This document shows, one piece after another, positions 1 through 8,000 of a stretch of DNA of 64,000 nt. Numbering within the stretch: the first letter of the stretch is position 1; each line of letters starts with the position of its first letter. Under the pieces are notes generated by a model that saw only the letters and a list, made by a program, of their open reading frames with translations, did not search any database and had not been told where the DNA came from. Origin of the DNA: JADKHC01 sp047600805 (GTDB taxonomy: Bacteria; Verrucomicrobiota; Verrucomicrobiia; Opitutales; Opitutaceae); assembly GCA_047600805.1 (NCBI GenBank), contig JASGKG010000001.1:2480001-2544000 (forward strand), written 5' to 3'. Position numbers and translations under genes: made by a program.

Positions 1-478
1 TAAGTTCAAGCTGAAGTTTTTCCCAAGCCCACGCCTCTCCGCGCGCCACGCGCCCAGGCATCAAGAGATCGCCGACGATCGCTTCGCCATTTCCCCTGAC
101 GTCAATCGTCGTACGCTGACGGAATCGCGATCCTCGATGCGGCACGAGGGGCTCCGGCATGTATTCGAGCCAGCCGCCGGGCTCGACCGTGAAGCACTGA
201 CGACTTTCCGCCTCGCCCGCGTTCATCTGAAAAATCCGCGTCGCGCTCGGGCTGGTCACCAACACTCCCGCTCCCGAACCAACTGAAATCTCCGAGGACA
301 AGCGATCTCCGGCCAGCACGCCAGCGGTCGGGTTCACGACCTGAACGATCAGCGCATGACCATCCCAATAAGGTTTGCTCAGGTGAAACGGCGCGCGAAA
401 CGACTGTCGCGCTAGAAAAGTCTGCCCGTCCTCACGCGCTTCTGCCGCCAACGAAAGATGTCCGGAGAACTCAGCCAT
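1..478 (-). CDS. ureD: Urease accessory protein UreD (UreH), 3' end beyond the window
   Basis: Reading the reverse strand from the ATG at 478 gives 159 open codons to the window edge with no stop. The translation begins MAEFSGHLSLAAEAREDGQT and contains the UreD hallmarks RQSFRAPFHLSKPYW, NPTAGVLAGDRL, a TSPSATRIF-like segment and MPEPLVPHRGSRF. UreD binds apo-urease and, with UreF and UreG, forms the complex that delivers nickel to the UreC active site in the cytoplasm. It lies 304 bp downstream of ureG on the same strand, so it is the last gene of the accessory set. The C-terminal part is missing only because the window ends. Family UreD is about 270 residues, so roughly 60% is visible. Identification is from motifs. 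Confidence 0.93.
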   Translation of the reverse strand, partial: MAEFSGHLSLAAEAREDGQTFLARQSFRAPFHLSKPYWDGHALIVQVVNPTAGVLAGDRLSSEISVGSGAGVLVTSPSATRIFQMNAGEAESRQCFTVEPGGWLEYMPEPLVPHRGSRFRQRTTIDVRGNGEAIVGDLLMPGRVARGEAWAWEKLQLEL

Positions 479-479
479 G

Positions 480-782
480 CGCGCAAACGACGTAGAGTTT
501 CAACGCAAAGATCGCAAACACCGGAGAAAAACCAAACGACTCCGCCAAGGTATGATCACTCGTCTTCACGCAGAAAAAAACGCGCCCGTTCCTCAGTGAA
601 GACTCGTGCAATTCAACCGTAAGCCTCTCCGTCATTCGGTTCATTATGTTCATTCTGTCGAACCTCTTCATCTGAAATTCTCCACCAGAGCCGCGACTCC
701 GACCTTCGCGCTCTTTGCGATCTTGGCGTTAAAAACTTCAGTTTTCATACGCTTTCTCTGCGCTCTCCGCGTCCTCTGCGGT
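480..782. repeat. Intergenic mosaic repeat between ureG and ureD
   Basis: This 303-bp gap holds no convincing gene. It contains several short modules that recur elsewhere in the window. An attcggttcat...cattctgtc module (634-659) matches copies at 40429-40454 and, inverted, at 7929-7954. Modules of the type cgctctttgcg (about 705-735 and 750-775) recur at about 40465-40490, and an inverted relative (aacgcaaagatcgcaaa) lies at 500-516. The modules look like a mobile or amplifying intergenic repeat family rather than a regulator specific to ureD. Confidence 0.6.
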
Positions 783-1403
783 TCACGCTTTCGCTTTCTT
801 CCCGAACAGCACCTCGCGTTCGATCCACGCGATCACCTGATCGAGATTATGTTCACGTTTTAAGTCGCAGAACAAAAACGGCCGCGTGCCGCGCTGCGTT
901 TTCGCGTCGCGCTCCATCACCGAAAGGTCGGCGCCGACGTAGGGCGCGAGATCGATTTTGTTGATAATGAGTAGATCGCTGAACTTGATCGCCGGCCCGC
1001 CCTTGCGCGGCATCTTTTCGCCTTCAGCTACATCGAGCACGTAAATAAACGCGTCGACCAACTCGGGAGAAAACGTCGCGGTTAAGTTGTCGCCGCCGCT
1101 CTCAACTAAAACTAGCTGCAAATCGGCAAACTTCACCTCCAGGCTGCGCACCGCCTGCTCGTTCATCGTCGTGTCGTCGCGGATCGCGGTGTGCGGGCAC
1201 CCCCCCGTCTCGACGCCGACGATCCGTTCCGCAGGCAACGCTTTCGCCTCTTTCAAGAAGCGCGCGTCTTCCTGTGTGTAGATATCATTGGTGACAACGC
1301 CGAGGCTGTAGCGCTCGCGCAGTTTCTGGCACAGTTTGAGGCAGAGCATCGTTTTACCCGAACCAACCGGGCCACCTACACCAATTCGCGGAGGACGTGT
1401 CAT
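783..1403 (-). CDS. ureG: Urease accessory GTPase UreG
   Basis: 206 residues, the usual UreG length. It shows the P-loop GGPVGSGKT (residues 10-18), the metal-binding CPH motif in ETGGCPHTAIRDD (about 66-77), the switch segment VESGGDNL and the guanine-specificity motif NKIDLA (about 149-154). UreG is a SIMIBI-class GTPase that carries nickel and, with UreD, UreF and UreE, drives carbamylation and Ni insertion into urease. It starts 15 bp after the ureF stop, so it is cotranscribed with ureE and ureF. Nothing unusual is visible. Confidence 0.97.
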   Translation of the reverse strand: MTRPPRIGVGGPVGSGKTMLCLKLCQKLRERYSLGVVTNDIYTQEDARFLKEAKALPAERIVGVETGGCPHTAIRDDTTMNEQAVRSLEVKFADLQLVLVESGGDNLTATFSPELVDAFIYVLDVAEGEKMPRKGGPAIKFSDLLIINKIDLAPYVGADLSVMERDAKTQRGTRPFLFCDLKREHNLDQVIAWIEREVLFGKKAKA

Positions 1404-1418
1404 AAACGTGGAGTTTTG

Positions 1419-2135
1419 TTACGAAATAAACAGCCGCGTATCCGCCGTCTCATGACGAGCCGCAGCAATGTCGAGCCAGGGATTAAACCAACCGATTTCT
1501 GTCATCGGGACTTCGCGCGCCTGCGCGATCAGGCTCGGCGCGAGCGAGAGCATTTCGGTGAGCAAAGTTTGCGAGCCGTTTTGCCCGAGGCGCAGCAGTT
1601 TCATCGCCGCCGCAAGAATACCTGCGATCGCCGCATAATACACCGAAGCCAGCGCGGACTCCAAAGGCGCGCCGAGCACACGCGCTTCGAGCGCCGCCGC
1701 AATCGCCGGAGAAAACGGCCAGCGCTCCGCCTCGGCACGCTTCAGATACTCGACCGCGAGCGGGTGTGCGCGCAGTTTGGCTGCGAGTTCGACGCGTTGC
1801 CGTCCGATGTTGTCCGACGCAAAGCGGGCTTCTTTCGCGCTCTTCAACGCCGAGGAGAAAACGACGAGTTCCGCCACGATGCTCCAATCCGGCTTCTCGA
1901 ACGCGTTCCAAGCGTGAATCACCAGCGGCAACTCAGCCTGTCGCAGCGAGGGCAAAGTCGACACCAAAAGGAATTCGCGGAGCGTTTCGCGATCGCGAAC
2001 GACGCCTTCCAAAACCATTCCCTCTAGACCAAACGAATGCGCGTACGCGCCCGTCGGATAGAACGTGTCGCTGAGTTGCAGCAGGCCACTCAGCCAACCC
2101 ACCGCATCAGTGTTTGTGGCTGGGACCGAATTCAT
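1419..2135 (-). CDS. ureF: Urease accessory protein UreF
   Basis: 238 residues. The N-terminal segment LLQLSDTFYPTGAYAHSFGLE is the conserved UreF pattern, followed by the typical all-helical body and the C-terminal pattern with SLIAQAREVP and NPWLDIAAARHE. UreF bridges UreD and UreG and acts as the GTPase-coupled gatekeeper during nickel loading. The gene overlaps the ureE 3' end by 29 bp and is followed at 15 bp by ureG, which indicates translational coupling inside one transcript. Confidence 0.95.
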   Translation of the reverse strand: MNSVPATNTDAVGWLSGLLQLSDTFYPTGAYAHSFGLEGMVLEGVVRDRETLREFLLVSTLPSLRQAELPLVIHAWNAFEKPDWSIVAELVVFSSALKSAKEARFASDNIGRQRVELAAKLRAHPLAVEYLKRAEAERWPFSPAIAAALEARVLGAPLESALASVYYAAIAGILAAAMKLLRLGQNGSQTLLTEMLSLAPSLIAQAREVPMTEIGWFNPWLDIAAARHETADTRLFIS

Positions 2136-2604
2136 GAGCGGGCGTGGCGCTGGGCGTTGTTTCGTCTCCTCGCGCGAACCTTCCGGGGCGAAAGACGGCG
2201 GTTGTTTCGCGATACGTTATGCCGATCCGGTCGAGCAGACGCCGCACAGTTCTGTCGTCAGGCGTGAGCAACCGTGTCGGCTCCGACATCAGCTCGAGAT
2301 GAAGATTGCCGATGGCCCAGCCAATTCCCGCCGCCGCAGAAGCAGGCATGGCCAGGGAAATTTCGAGCACAGGCTCAGGTTCTTGGACGATCGCGTAGCG
2401 CGCGGCGTCCGTTTGGAAAACCGTCACGCCAGGTTGAAGCGCAGCTTGGAGTTCGAAGCCGAATTCCTTCCCATCCTCGGCAGCAGCCCGCCAGACCCGC
2501 TTCGCCAACTTCAGCCGGTCCACACGGAGCGGCACGAGCGTAAGCGCGAGATTGGGTTGAGCGACAGGTTGTTGAACGATAAGCATGCGAACGTTGAAAA
2601 TCAT
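2107..2604 (-). CDS. ureE: Urease accessory metallochaperone UreE
   Basis: Up to 165 residues. The internal ATG at 2586 gives MLIVQQPVAQ, a more usual UreE N-terminus, so the true protein may be 159 residues. The N-terminal half is a UreE-type beta domain, and the C-terminal half contains GIGWAIGNLHLELM, which is the UreE nickel-site region (GWxxGNxH). It ends in a short His-containing tail (GPSHKH) instead of a long poly-His tail. UreE is the dimeric Ni donor to UreG. The 3' end overlaps ureF. Upstream, the urease run is interrupted by ychJ and the murI region. Confidence 0.92.
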   Translation of the reverse strand: MIFNVRMLIVQQPVAQPNLALTLVPLRVDRLKLAKRVWRAAAEDGKEFGFELQAALQPGVTVFQTDAARYAIVQEPEPVLEISLAMPASAAAGIGWAIGNLHLELMSEPTRLLTPDDRTVRRLLDRIGITYRETTAVFRPGRFARGDETTPSATPAHEFGPSHKH

Positions 2605-2658
2605 TCATAGCAGGCGCCATGCCCGCCATGAACGGTTTTCACGTTCGCTCAGTTTTGC

Positions 2659-3150
2659 TCACTCTTTCGCGCCGCAGCACTTCTTGTACTTTTTGCCGGA
2701 GCCGCATGGGCAAGGATCATTGCGCCCGACCTTCGGCGTCTCGCGGCGAACGGGCGTGCCTTTCGGCTGAATGTAACCCGAGTAAACCCATCGACCCGAT
2801 TCCTTCGTAAAGAGTGCGGCTTCGATATGTTCGCGGTCCTCGCCTTCGGCGCGGAACTTCGCGGTGAAATGAACCATGCCCTGCTCGTCGTCCGGGCCGC
2901 CCTTTTCGGTTTGGTGAATGGTGAGGCCGAGCCATTCCGAGCTCTCTGCCCAACGCTTCGAGTCCGCCGCATCGAAATCCTTCCGCTGCGCCTCGCTCAA
3001 GGTCTTTTCCAGATGCGCGTATTCGTGCTTCACATACGCGGTGTAGCGCGAACGCATCAGCGCTTCGGCCGTGGGCGCAGGAGCGCCGGCAATGATCGGA
3101 CCGCAACAGACTTCGTATTCTTTGTTGGAACCACAGGGACAGAGACTCAT
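2659..3150 (-). CDS. ychJ: YchJ-like protein with two SEC-C zinc motifs
   Basis: 163 residues. The protein starts with CPCGSNKEYEVCCG and ends with DPCPCGSGKKYKKCCG, so it carries a SEC-C type zinc motif (CxCx8CC) at both ends. Between them is an NTF2-like fold typical of the UPF0225/YchJ family (ALMRSRYTAYVKHEYAHLEKT). The molecular function of the family is not firmly known; SEC-C motifs bind zinc and in SecA contact SecB and the ribosome. The gene points the same way as ureEFG and lies 54 bp upstream of ureE, so readthrough into the accessory genes is possible although it is not a urease protein. Confidence 0.88.
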   Translation of the reverse strand: MSLCPCGSNKEYEVCCGPIIAGAPAPTAEALMRSRYTAYVKHEYAHLEKTLSEAQRKDFDAADSKRWAESSEWLGLTIHQTEKGGPDDEQGMVHFTAKFRAEGEDREHIEAALFTKESGRWVYSGYIQPKGTPVRRETPKVGRNDPCPCGSGKKYKKCCGAKE

Positions 3151-3270
3151 GCGCTCAGTTTATTCCGGGTAGTCCAACGCTCTGCAATACCGGAACGGCC
3201 GATTTGCGTCGGAAGGTTGAATTGGACATAGCTGCTGCAAGCCCGCAACTTACCGCTATTCTTTTTGTTC

Positions 3271-3954
3271 ATGCCTTTCGCCAAAGCAGTGATTTTTGAC
3301 TTCGACGGGACGATTGCCGATTCGCTGGAGGAGACTGCAGCCGTTTACAACAAAGTCGCCGCCGAGCTAGGAGTATCGCTCTTGCACAAATCGGACTACG
3401 CCACGATTCGGCAAATGAATCCGCTCGAGGTGATGAAATACGCTGGCGTGCCGCTTCGCAAAATGCCGCGTCTCATGGCAGCCGTGCGCGCAGGAATGCT
3501 GGAACGCATGGAGTTTGTGCGCCCTTTCGATGGTGTGCCCGAAGCGATCCGCGTGTTGCGAGCTCAGGGCTGCCGCTGCGGCATTCTTTCCTCCAACTCG
3601 TTGGAAAACATTAAACGTTTTCTGCAACGGCACGATCTGAACGCCTTCGATCTTTTCTCCTGCGGCACCAGCCTGTTTGGCAAAGCCACGCGTCTGCGCC
3701 GTCTCGTGAAACAGATCGGACTTCCGGTGACAGACATTTACTACGTCGGCGACGAAGTCCGCGATGTCGCTGCGGCCAACGAGGTGGGCGTCAGGAGCAT
3801 TGCGGTGAGCTGGGGCTTTTCTTTTCGCGACGCGCTGCGAGAAGTTGGGCCCACTCACATCGCCGATCGCGCCGAGCAGCTAATCGATTTTGTAGGTTTG
3901 CAAAGAGTCGGTACTGCCGCTTTAGCTCGTTCCGTCGTGGCTCATTCAACATGA
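3271..3954 (+). CDS. HAD-superfamily phosphatase, phosphoglycolate phosphatase-like
   Basis: 227 residues from the ATG at 3271; an in-frame TTG at 3265 is a less likely start. Motif I is VIFDFDGTIADS (residues 7-18) with the nucleophile and acid Asp pair. Motif II is GILSSNS, the conserved Lys is in LFGKATRL, and motif III/IV is YYVGDEVRDVAAANEVG. A helical cap lies between motifs I and II, as in Gph/PgmB-like phosphatases. The substrate cannot be read from sequence. The stop overlaps the murI start by 4 bp (ATGA), so the two genes form a rightward pair. Confidence 0.9.
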   Translation: MPFAKAVIFDFDGTIADSLEETAAVYNKVAAELGVSLLHKSDYATIRQMNPLEVMKYAGVPLRKMPRLMAAVRAGMLERMEFVRPFDGVPEAIRVLRAQGCRCGILSSNSLENIKRFLQRHDLNAFDLFSCGTSLFGKATRLRRLVKQIGLPVTDIYYVGDEVRDVAAANEVGVRSIAVSWGFSFRDALREVGPTHIADRAEQLIDFVGLQRVGTAALARSVVAHST

Positions 3955-4808
3955 TCGGCGTTTTCGATTCCGGCTTCGGCGGACTGACCGTCCTCGGTTC
4001 GCTGTTCAAAGCTCTGCCCCAGTACGATTACCTTTTCGTGGCGGACAGCGCCCGCGCGCCCTATGGAGCGCGCAGTGCCGACGTCGTGACCGAATACACG
4101 ACCGAAACCGTCGAGTGGTTGTTCGAGCAAGGCTGCACACTCGTCATCCTCGCTTGCAACACCGCCTCGGCCCGCGCGCTCCGAAACATTCAACAGCTCT
4201 ACTTGCCGAAACATCGACCTGATCGGCGCGTGCTCGGCGTGGTGCGTCCGTCAGTGGAAGCGCTCGCGTGTCTTCGCCCCGGCGCGATTCCCGGAGAAAC
4301 TACGCCTTCGCCGATGTCCGGTGTCGTCGCCGTTCTCGCGACAGAAAGCACGATCGCGTCGGATTCGTACGGTCTCGAACTGCGCAAACTCGCGCCACAT
4401 CTCGAACTGATTCAGCAGGCGTGCCCGCTGTGGGCCGCCATGGTCGAAGCCGGCGAAATCGATGGCGCGGGCACAGAATATTTTCTCCGCCGCTCACTCG
4501 AACCGGTGCTCAACCGCCCGCGGCCGCCGCACCGCATTCTGCTCGGATGCACGCACTATCCGCTGCTGCTTCCGCTCATTCGCAAAATCGTTCCGCGCGA
4601 AATCCGCGTTCTTCCGCAAACGGAAATCATCGCCGAGAGCCTGGCCGATTGGCTCAACCGCCACCCCGAAGAAGAAGCGCGTTTGAGCCGCAACGGCGAT
4701 CACCGTTTCGCCACAACTGACGATGCGAATTGGTTCGCCTCCCACGCCGCCCGCGTCCTCGGCCGATCCATCACGGCCGAACGAATCAAATTAAAACCGC
4801 TAAGGTAA
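3951..4808 (+). CDS. murI: Glutamate racemase MurI
   Basis: 285 residues. It begins MIGVFDSGFGGLTVL, the MurI signature that carries the D-Ser loop. The two catalytic cysteines are in LACNTASARAL (N-terminal lobe) and GCTHYPLLLPL (C-terminal lobe). MurI interconverts L- and D-glutamate to supply D-Glu for peptidoglycan. It is translationally coupled to the HAD phosphatase upstream. On the opposite strand its 3' side is followed by the remains of a LysR gene. Confidence 0.95.
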   Translation: MIGVFDSGFGGLTVLGSLFKALPQYDYLFVADSARAPYGARSADVVTEYTTETVEWLFEQGCTLVILACNTASARALRNIQQLYLPKHRPDRRVLGVVRPSVEALACLRPGAIPGETTPSPMSGVVAVLATESTIASDSYGLELRKLAPHLELIQQACPLWAAMVEAGEIDGAGTEYFLRRSLEPVLNRPRPPHRILLGCTHYPLLLPLIRKIVPREIRVLPQTEIIAESLADWLNRHPEEEARLSRNGDHRFATTDDANWFASHAARVLGRSITAERIKLKPLR

Positions 4809-4891
4809 ATTAGCGTCGGCGCAGTTTACCGCTCCACACTGTCGCGTTCGCGATCGTAGCAGCAGGAAAACTCCTGCGATAGCGTCGGTTT

Positions 4892-5228
4892 CTATCTGCG
4901 CCCGGCCACCAGGCCTGTCTTGATGGTTTCCGACAGGACTTCGAGAAACTTTAGCGCGACCGTGCTGGGAACGCGGCCCCGCAAACGCTGCAGATGCAGG
5001 GCGGCGGATTTCGAGATCCTTCAGTTGCACGATTCCGATCGCGCCGCTTTCCAATTGGCGCCCCACGATCAGCCTCGATACGTTCGCCACACCCATGCCG
5101 CACGCGACGAGGTTTTTGATCGCCTCGGGACTCGCCATGGAGAGCAGCGGCTTCAGCGTGAGTCCTTTTCGACGAAAGGCGCGCTCGACAACGGCCCGAG
5201 TTCCCGAGCCAATTTCATGCAGCCACGA
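4892..5228 (-). pseudogene. LysR-type regulator remnant (C-terminal effector half, frameshifted)
   Basis: The reverse strand encodes a recognisable second half of a LysR substrate-binding domain: WLHEIGSGTRAVVERAF, then MASPEAIKNLVACGMGVANV, then VQLKDLEIRR. The DNA-binding HTH and the first half of the effector domain are absent. A one-base loss at about 5000-5006 shifts the frame. In the other frame the expected ending continues (LHLQRLRGRVPSTVALKFLE to a TAG at 4892). The missing 5' half abuts directly the remnant of a divergent transporter gene. I read it as a dead gene. Confidence 0.8.
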
Positions 5229-5230
5229 CA

Positions 5231-5626
5231 CACGGGGCCGAGACGCTCGCCACCGCCACCACGGCAAAACTCGCCCGAGCGCTCTGGATCATGCCGGCTG
5301 CCTTGGTTCTTGGCGCACGGTCCGGTCGCCGCCATGGAAACGGAGGGAAGCAAATTCAGCGACGGCCACAATTTCCTCTTTTCATCGCAGGCTTTCTTGC
5401 CGTGTCAGCCTTGTTCACTTCTTTACCGGCAATCACTCCGGCGGCAAAACCGATCACAGCAACCGCCTATGCCGCGCTCACACTGACGTTGTTCCTCATC
5501 GGCTCCGGCCTCGATCGCAACTGCGTGCGCGTAGTAGGCGCAGCACCCTTTGTTCCTGGCCTGCTTCTCTGGCTTTTGGTCGCATCCGCCACGCTGGCCA
5601 GCATCAAGATCGGCTTGATCGCCTAA
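5231..5626 (+). pseudogene. YeiH/UPF0324 family transporter remnant (C-terminal third)
   Basis: An open frame from about 5231 reads GAETLATATTAKLARALWI, then FIAGFLAVSALFTSLP, LTLTLFLIGSGLDRNCVRV and LLLWLLVASATLASIKIG. This is the C-terminal hydrophobic third of a YeiH-type putative sulfate/anion exporter; normal members are about 340 residues with some ten membrane segments. The N-terminal two thirds and any start are missing. YeiH genes usually sit divergently from a LysR regulator, exactly the arrangement left here. Alternative: a short ATG-initiated product from 5291, which I consider unlikely to be functional. Confidence 0.75.
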
Positions 5627-5705
5627 AACGAAACCGAAGACACCGGCTCGTGTTGATGAGTCGTTCAGCTCAACGCCAGGAACGCACCAATGTGAGCAAG
5701 TCAGT

Positions 5706-7472
5706 TCAGAAAAGAAAATACCGCTGCGCCATCGGCAGCACTTTGGCTGGCTCGCAGGTTAGAACCTCGCCGTTCGCTTTCACCGTGTAGGTCTCGGGAT
5801 CGACTTCGATCTTCGGCAGCGCGTCGTTCAACACGAGATCGCGTTTGCCGATGCCACGTGTGTTTTTCACCGGCTCAAGACGGCGTTGGAGTCCGAGTTC
5901 TTTCAGGCTCCCTTTTTTCAGCGAGGCTTCGCTGACGAAGGTGAGATTTGTTGAAGCCAGCGCACGTCCGGCCGCTCCAAATTGCGGGCGATAAAACGTC
6001 GGCTGCGGCGTGGGAATCGACGCGTTGGGGTCGCCCATGTTGGCCCAGGCGATGAAACCGCCTTTGAGCACGACTTCGGGCTTCACGCCAAACAGCGCAG
6101 GCTTGAACAAGACGAGATCGGCGAACTTCCCCACCTCGACCGAACCAACGATGTGAGATATTCCATGCGCGATCGCGGGGTTGATCGTGTACTTCGCGAG
6201 ATAACGCAGCGCACGGAAGTTGTCCGCCGCGGCGTGTGATTTTCCACCGAGCACGCCGAACTGCGTTTTCATTTTATGCGCCGTCTGCCACGTGCGGATG
6301 ATCACTTCGCCAATGCGTCCCATCGCCTGCGAATCGGATGACATGATCGAAATCGCACCCAAGTCGTGCAAGCGGTCCTCGGCCGCAATCGTCTCGGGTC
6401 GAATGCGCGATTCGGCAAACGCGACGTCCTCAGGAATCTTCGAGTCGAGGTGATGACAAACCATGAGCATGTCGAGGTGCTCATCGATGGTATTCACCGT
6501 GTAAGGACGCGTCGGGTTCGTGGACGATGGCAGCACGTTCGCCTCCCCGCATACGCGGATAATGTCGGGTGCGTGACCACCGCCCGCGCCTTCGGAGTGG
6601 AACGTGTGAATCGTGCGACCCTTGAACGCTTTGATCGTGTCGTCCACGAAGCCTGCCTCGTTCAACGTATCGGTGTGAATCGCGACCTGCACGTCGAGTT
6701 CGTCGGCCACACCAAGACACGTGTCGATGGCAGCTGGTGTGGTTCCCCAGTCTTCGTGCAACTTGAGGCCGATCACACCGGCGAGGATTTGTTCGCGCAA
6801 CGGTTTCGGGGTGGAACAGTTGCCCTTGCCGAGAAACCCAAGGTTCATCGGATATGCTTCGGCCGCCTCAAGCATGCGATGGATATTCCATTTGCCGGGC
6901 GTGCAGGTCGTCGCGTAGGTGCCGTGCGCCGGTCCCGTTCCGCCGCCGATCATCGTCGTGATGCCCGCGCTGATTGCTTCGTCGATCTGTTGCGGACAAA
7001 TAAAATGAATATGCGTGTCGATGCCGCCCGCCGTCACGATGCAACCTTCGCCCGCGAGCACTTCGGTCGCAGCGCCGATGATCATCGGGTTTTTCTTCTT
7101 CGTTTTTGGATCAGGATAGATCGAGCCGATGCCGCGCTGGATGCCTGGATTACCCGCATGGCCGATGCCCACGATGAAGCCGTGCTTGATGCCGATGTCG
7201 GCTTTGATCACGCCGAGGATCGGATCGAGAATGAGCGCGTTGGTGATAACGAGGTCGAGCGACTCGGCATCGGACGCTGTCGGCGACTGGCCCATGCCGT
7301 CGCGGATCACTTTGCCACCGCCAAATTTAACTTCGTTGCCATAACCACCGCCTTCAGCCATGAGGTCGCGTTCGACCTGCACGAACAACTCCGTATCGGC
7401 CAGGCGCACGCGATCGCCGACGGTCGGGCCAAACATTTCAGCATACTGACGGCGGGTAAGATTGAGTGGCAT
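5706..7472 (-). CDS. ureC: Urease alpha subunit UreC
   Basis: 588 residues from the ATG at 7472 (MPLNLTRRQYAEMFGPTVGD). An in-frame ATG at 7583 lies inside ureB and is rejected. Active-site residues are all present: the Ni ligands in THIHFICPQ, the carbamylated Lys in GLKLHEDWG, the histidines in VAIHTDTLNE and HTFHSEGAGGGHAPD, the flap CHHLD, and the Asp in SSDSQAMGR. The enzyme hydrolyses urea to ammonia and carbamate at a di-nickel centre. The gene lies 58 bp downstream of ureB, and the spacer carries half of a 13-bp inverted repeat. The transcript then meets the inserted murI region rather than ureE. Confidence 0.98.
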   Translation of the reverse strand: MPLNLTRRQYAEMFGPTVGDRVRLADTELFVQVERDLMAEGGGYGNEVKFGGGKVIRDGMGQSPTASDAESLDLVITNALILDPILGVIKADIGIKHGFIVGIGHAGNPGIQRGIGSIYPDPKTKKKNPMIIGAATEVLAGEGCIVTAGGIDTHIHFICPQQIDEAISAGITTMIGGGTGPAHGTYATTCTPGKWNIHRMLEAAEAYPMNLGFLGKGNCSTPKPLREQILAGVIGLKLHEDWGTTPAAIDTCLGVADELDVQVAIHTDTLNEAGFVDDTIKAFKGRTIHTFHSEGAGGGHAPDIIRVCGEANVLPSSTNPTRPYTVNTIDEHLDMLMVCHHLDSKIPEDVAFAESRIRPETIAAEDRLHDLGAISIMSSDSQAMGRIGEVIIRTWQTAHKMKTQFGVLGGKSHAAADNFRALRYLAKYTINPAIAHGISHIVGSVEVGKFADLVLFKPALFGVKPEVVLKGGFIAWANMGDPNASIPTPQPTFYRPQFGAAGRALASTNLTFVSEASLKKGSLKELGLQRRLEPVKNTRGIGKRDLVLNDALPKIEVDPETYTVKANGEVLTCEPAKVLPMAQRYFLF

Positions 7473-7491
7473 GGGGGGAGATTCTTTAATT

Positions 7492-7573
7492 TGGAACTCA
7501 GGAAAGCTGGAACAGAGAGAGAAACAGGAATCAGCGCCTCTGTTTGGACTTTTCTCCCGATTTCCTGAGTTCC
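7492..7573. repeat. 13-bp perfect inverted repeat spanning the ureB 3' end and ureB-ureC spacer
   Basis: ggaactcaggaaa (7492-7504) and tttcctgagttcc (7561-7573) are perfect inverted copies about 56 bp apart. The right arm lies within the last codons of ureB and supplies part of its unusual basic tail; the left arm is in the spacer before ureC. It resembles a dispersed intergenic repeat that has inserted here, and it could also fold in the mRNA between ureB and ureC. Confidence 0.6.
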
Positions 7574-7914
7574 ACATTCCCATTTTTCAGTGGCTTCTTA
7601 GATTCGAGCTTGCCGTTCACTTTCGCGTTGAGGCCGTAGACTTCGCGGTCGCCGGTTAGCGCGACGAGCTCGACGATCTTCTTGTCACCCGCTTCGAAGC
7701 GAACCGCCGTGCCAGCAGGAATATTGAGCCGAAAACCGCGCGCCGCGGTGCGATCGAAAGTCAGCGCTTCGTTCGTCTCGTAGAAATGAAAATGCGAGCC
7801 GACCTGGATCGGTCGGTCACCGGTGTTCGCGACTTCGAGCGTGAGCGTCGCAAGGTCGAGGTTGGCCGGGAGCTTTGCCGCGTCGTCAGCCGTGATGATT
7901 TCGCCGGGGATCAT
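7531..7914 (-). CDS. ureB: Urease beta subunit UreB with repeat-derived C-terminal tail
   Basis: 127 residues. The core MIPGEIITADDAAKLPANLD through VGSHFHFYETNEALTFDR to VALTGDREVYGLNAKVNG is a normal UreB. Bacterial UreB subunits are commonly about 100-110 residues. Here the last 25 or so residues (KPLKNGNVELRKSGEKSKQRR) are a basic tail encoded by a repeat-like sequence that includes one arm of a 13-bp inverted repeat. UreB forms the structural shell of the (alpha beta gamma)3 enzyme. The ureA stop lies 86 bp upstream, and that spacer contains an inverted copy of the window's cattctgtc-type repeat. Confidence 0.96.
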   Translation of the reverse strand: MIPGEIITADDAAKLPANLDLATLTLEVANTGDRPIQVGSHFHFYETNEALTFDRTAARGFRLNIPAGTAVRFEAGDKKIVELVALTGDREVYGLNAKVNGKLESKKPLKNGNVELRKSGEKSKQRR

Positions 7915-7928
7915 GGGAAAGGGGTTTA

Positions 7929-7954
7929 GACAGAATGTACAAAATGAACCGGAT
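7929..7954 (-). repeat. Copy of the attcggt...cattctgtc intergenic repeat in the ureA-ureB spacer
   Basis: On the reverse strand this reads atccggttcattttgtac followed by attctgtc, which matches the module at 634-659 and 40429-40454 with few changes. It sits inside the ureA-ureB spacer of the operon, so it is transcribed. Confidence 0.6.
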
Positions 7955-8000
7955 AGATCGTCATTCTGCTTATTGGTTCTGTCAGAAAGGTTTTAATTTC

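Noticed and set aside
5291..5626. Intact small membrane protein gene
   Set aside because: The upstream sequence in the same frame continues the YeiH family match without a start, so the ATG at 5291 is internal to a truncated gene.
6366..7568. 400-codon open frame on the plus strand
   Set aside because: Antisense to ureC, with Arg/Val/Asp-rich non-native composition and no recognisable motif.
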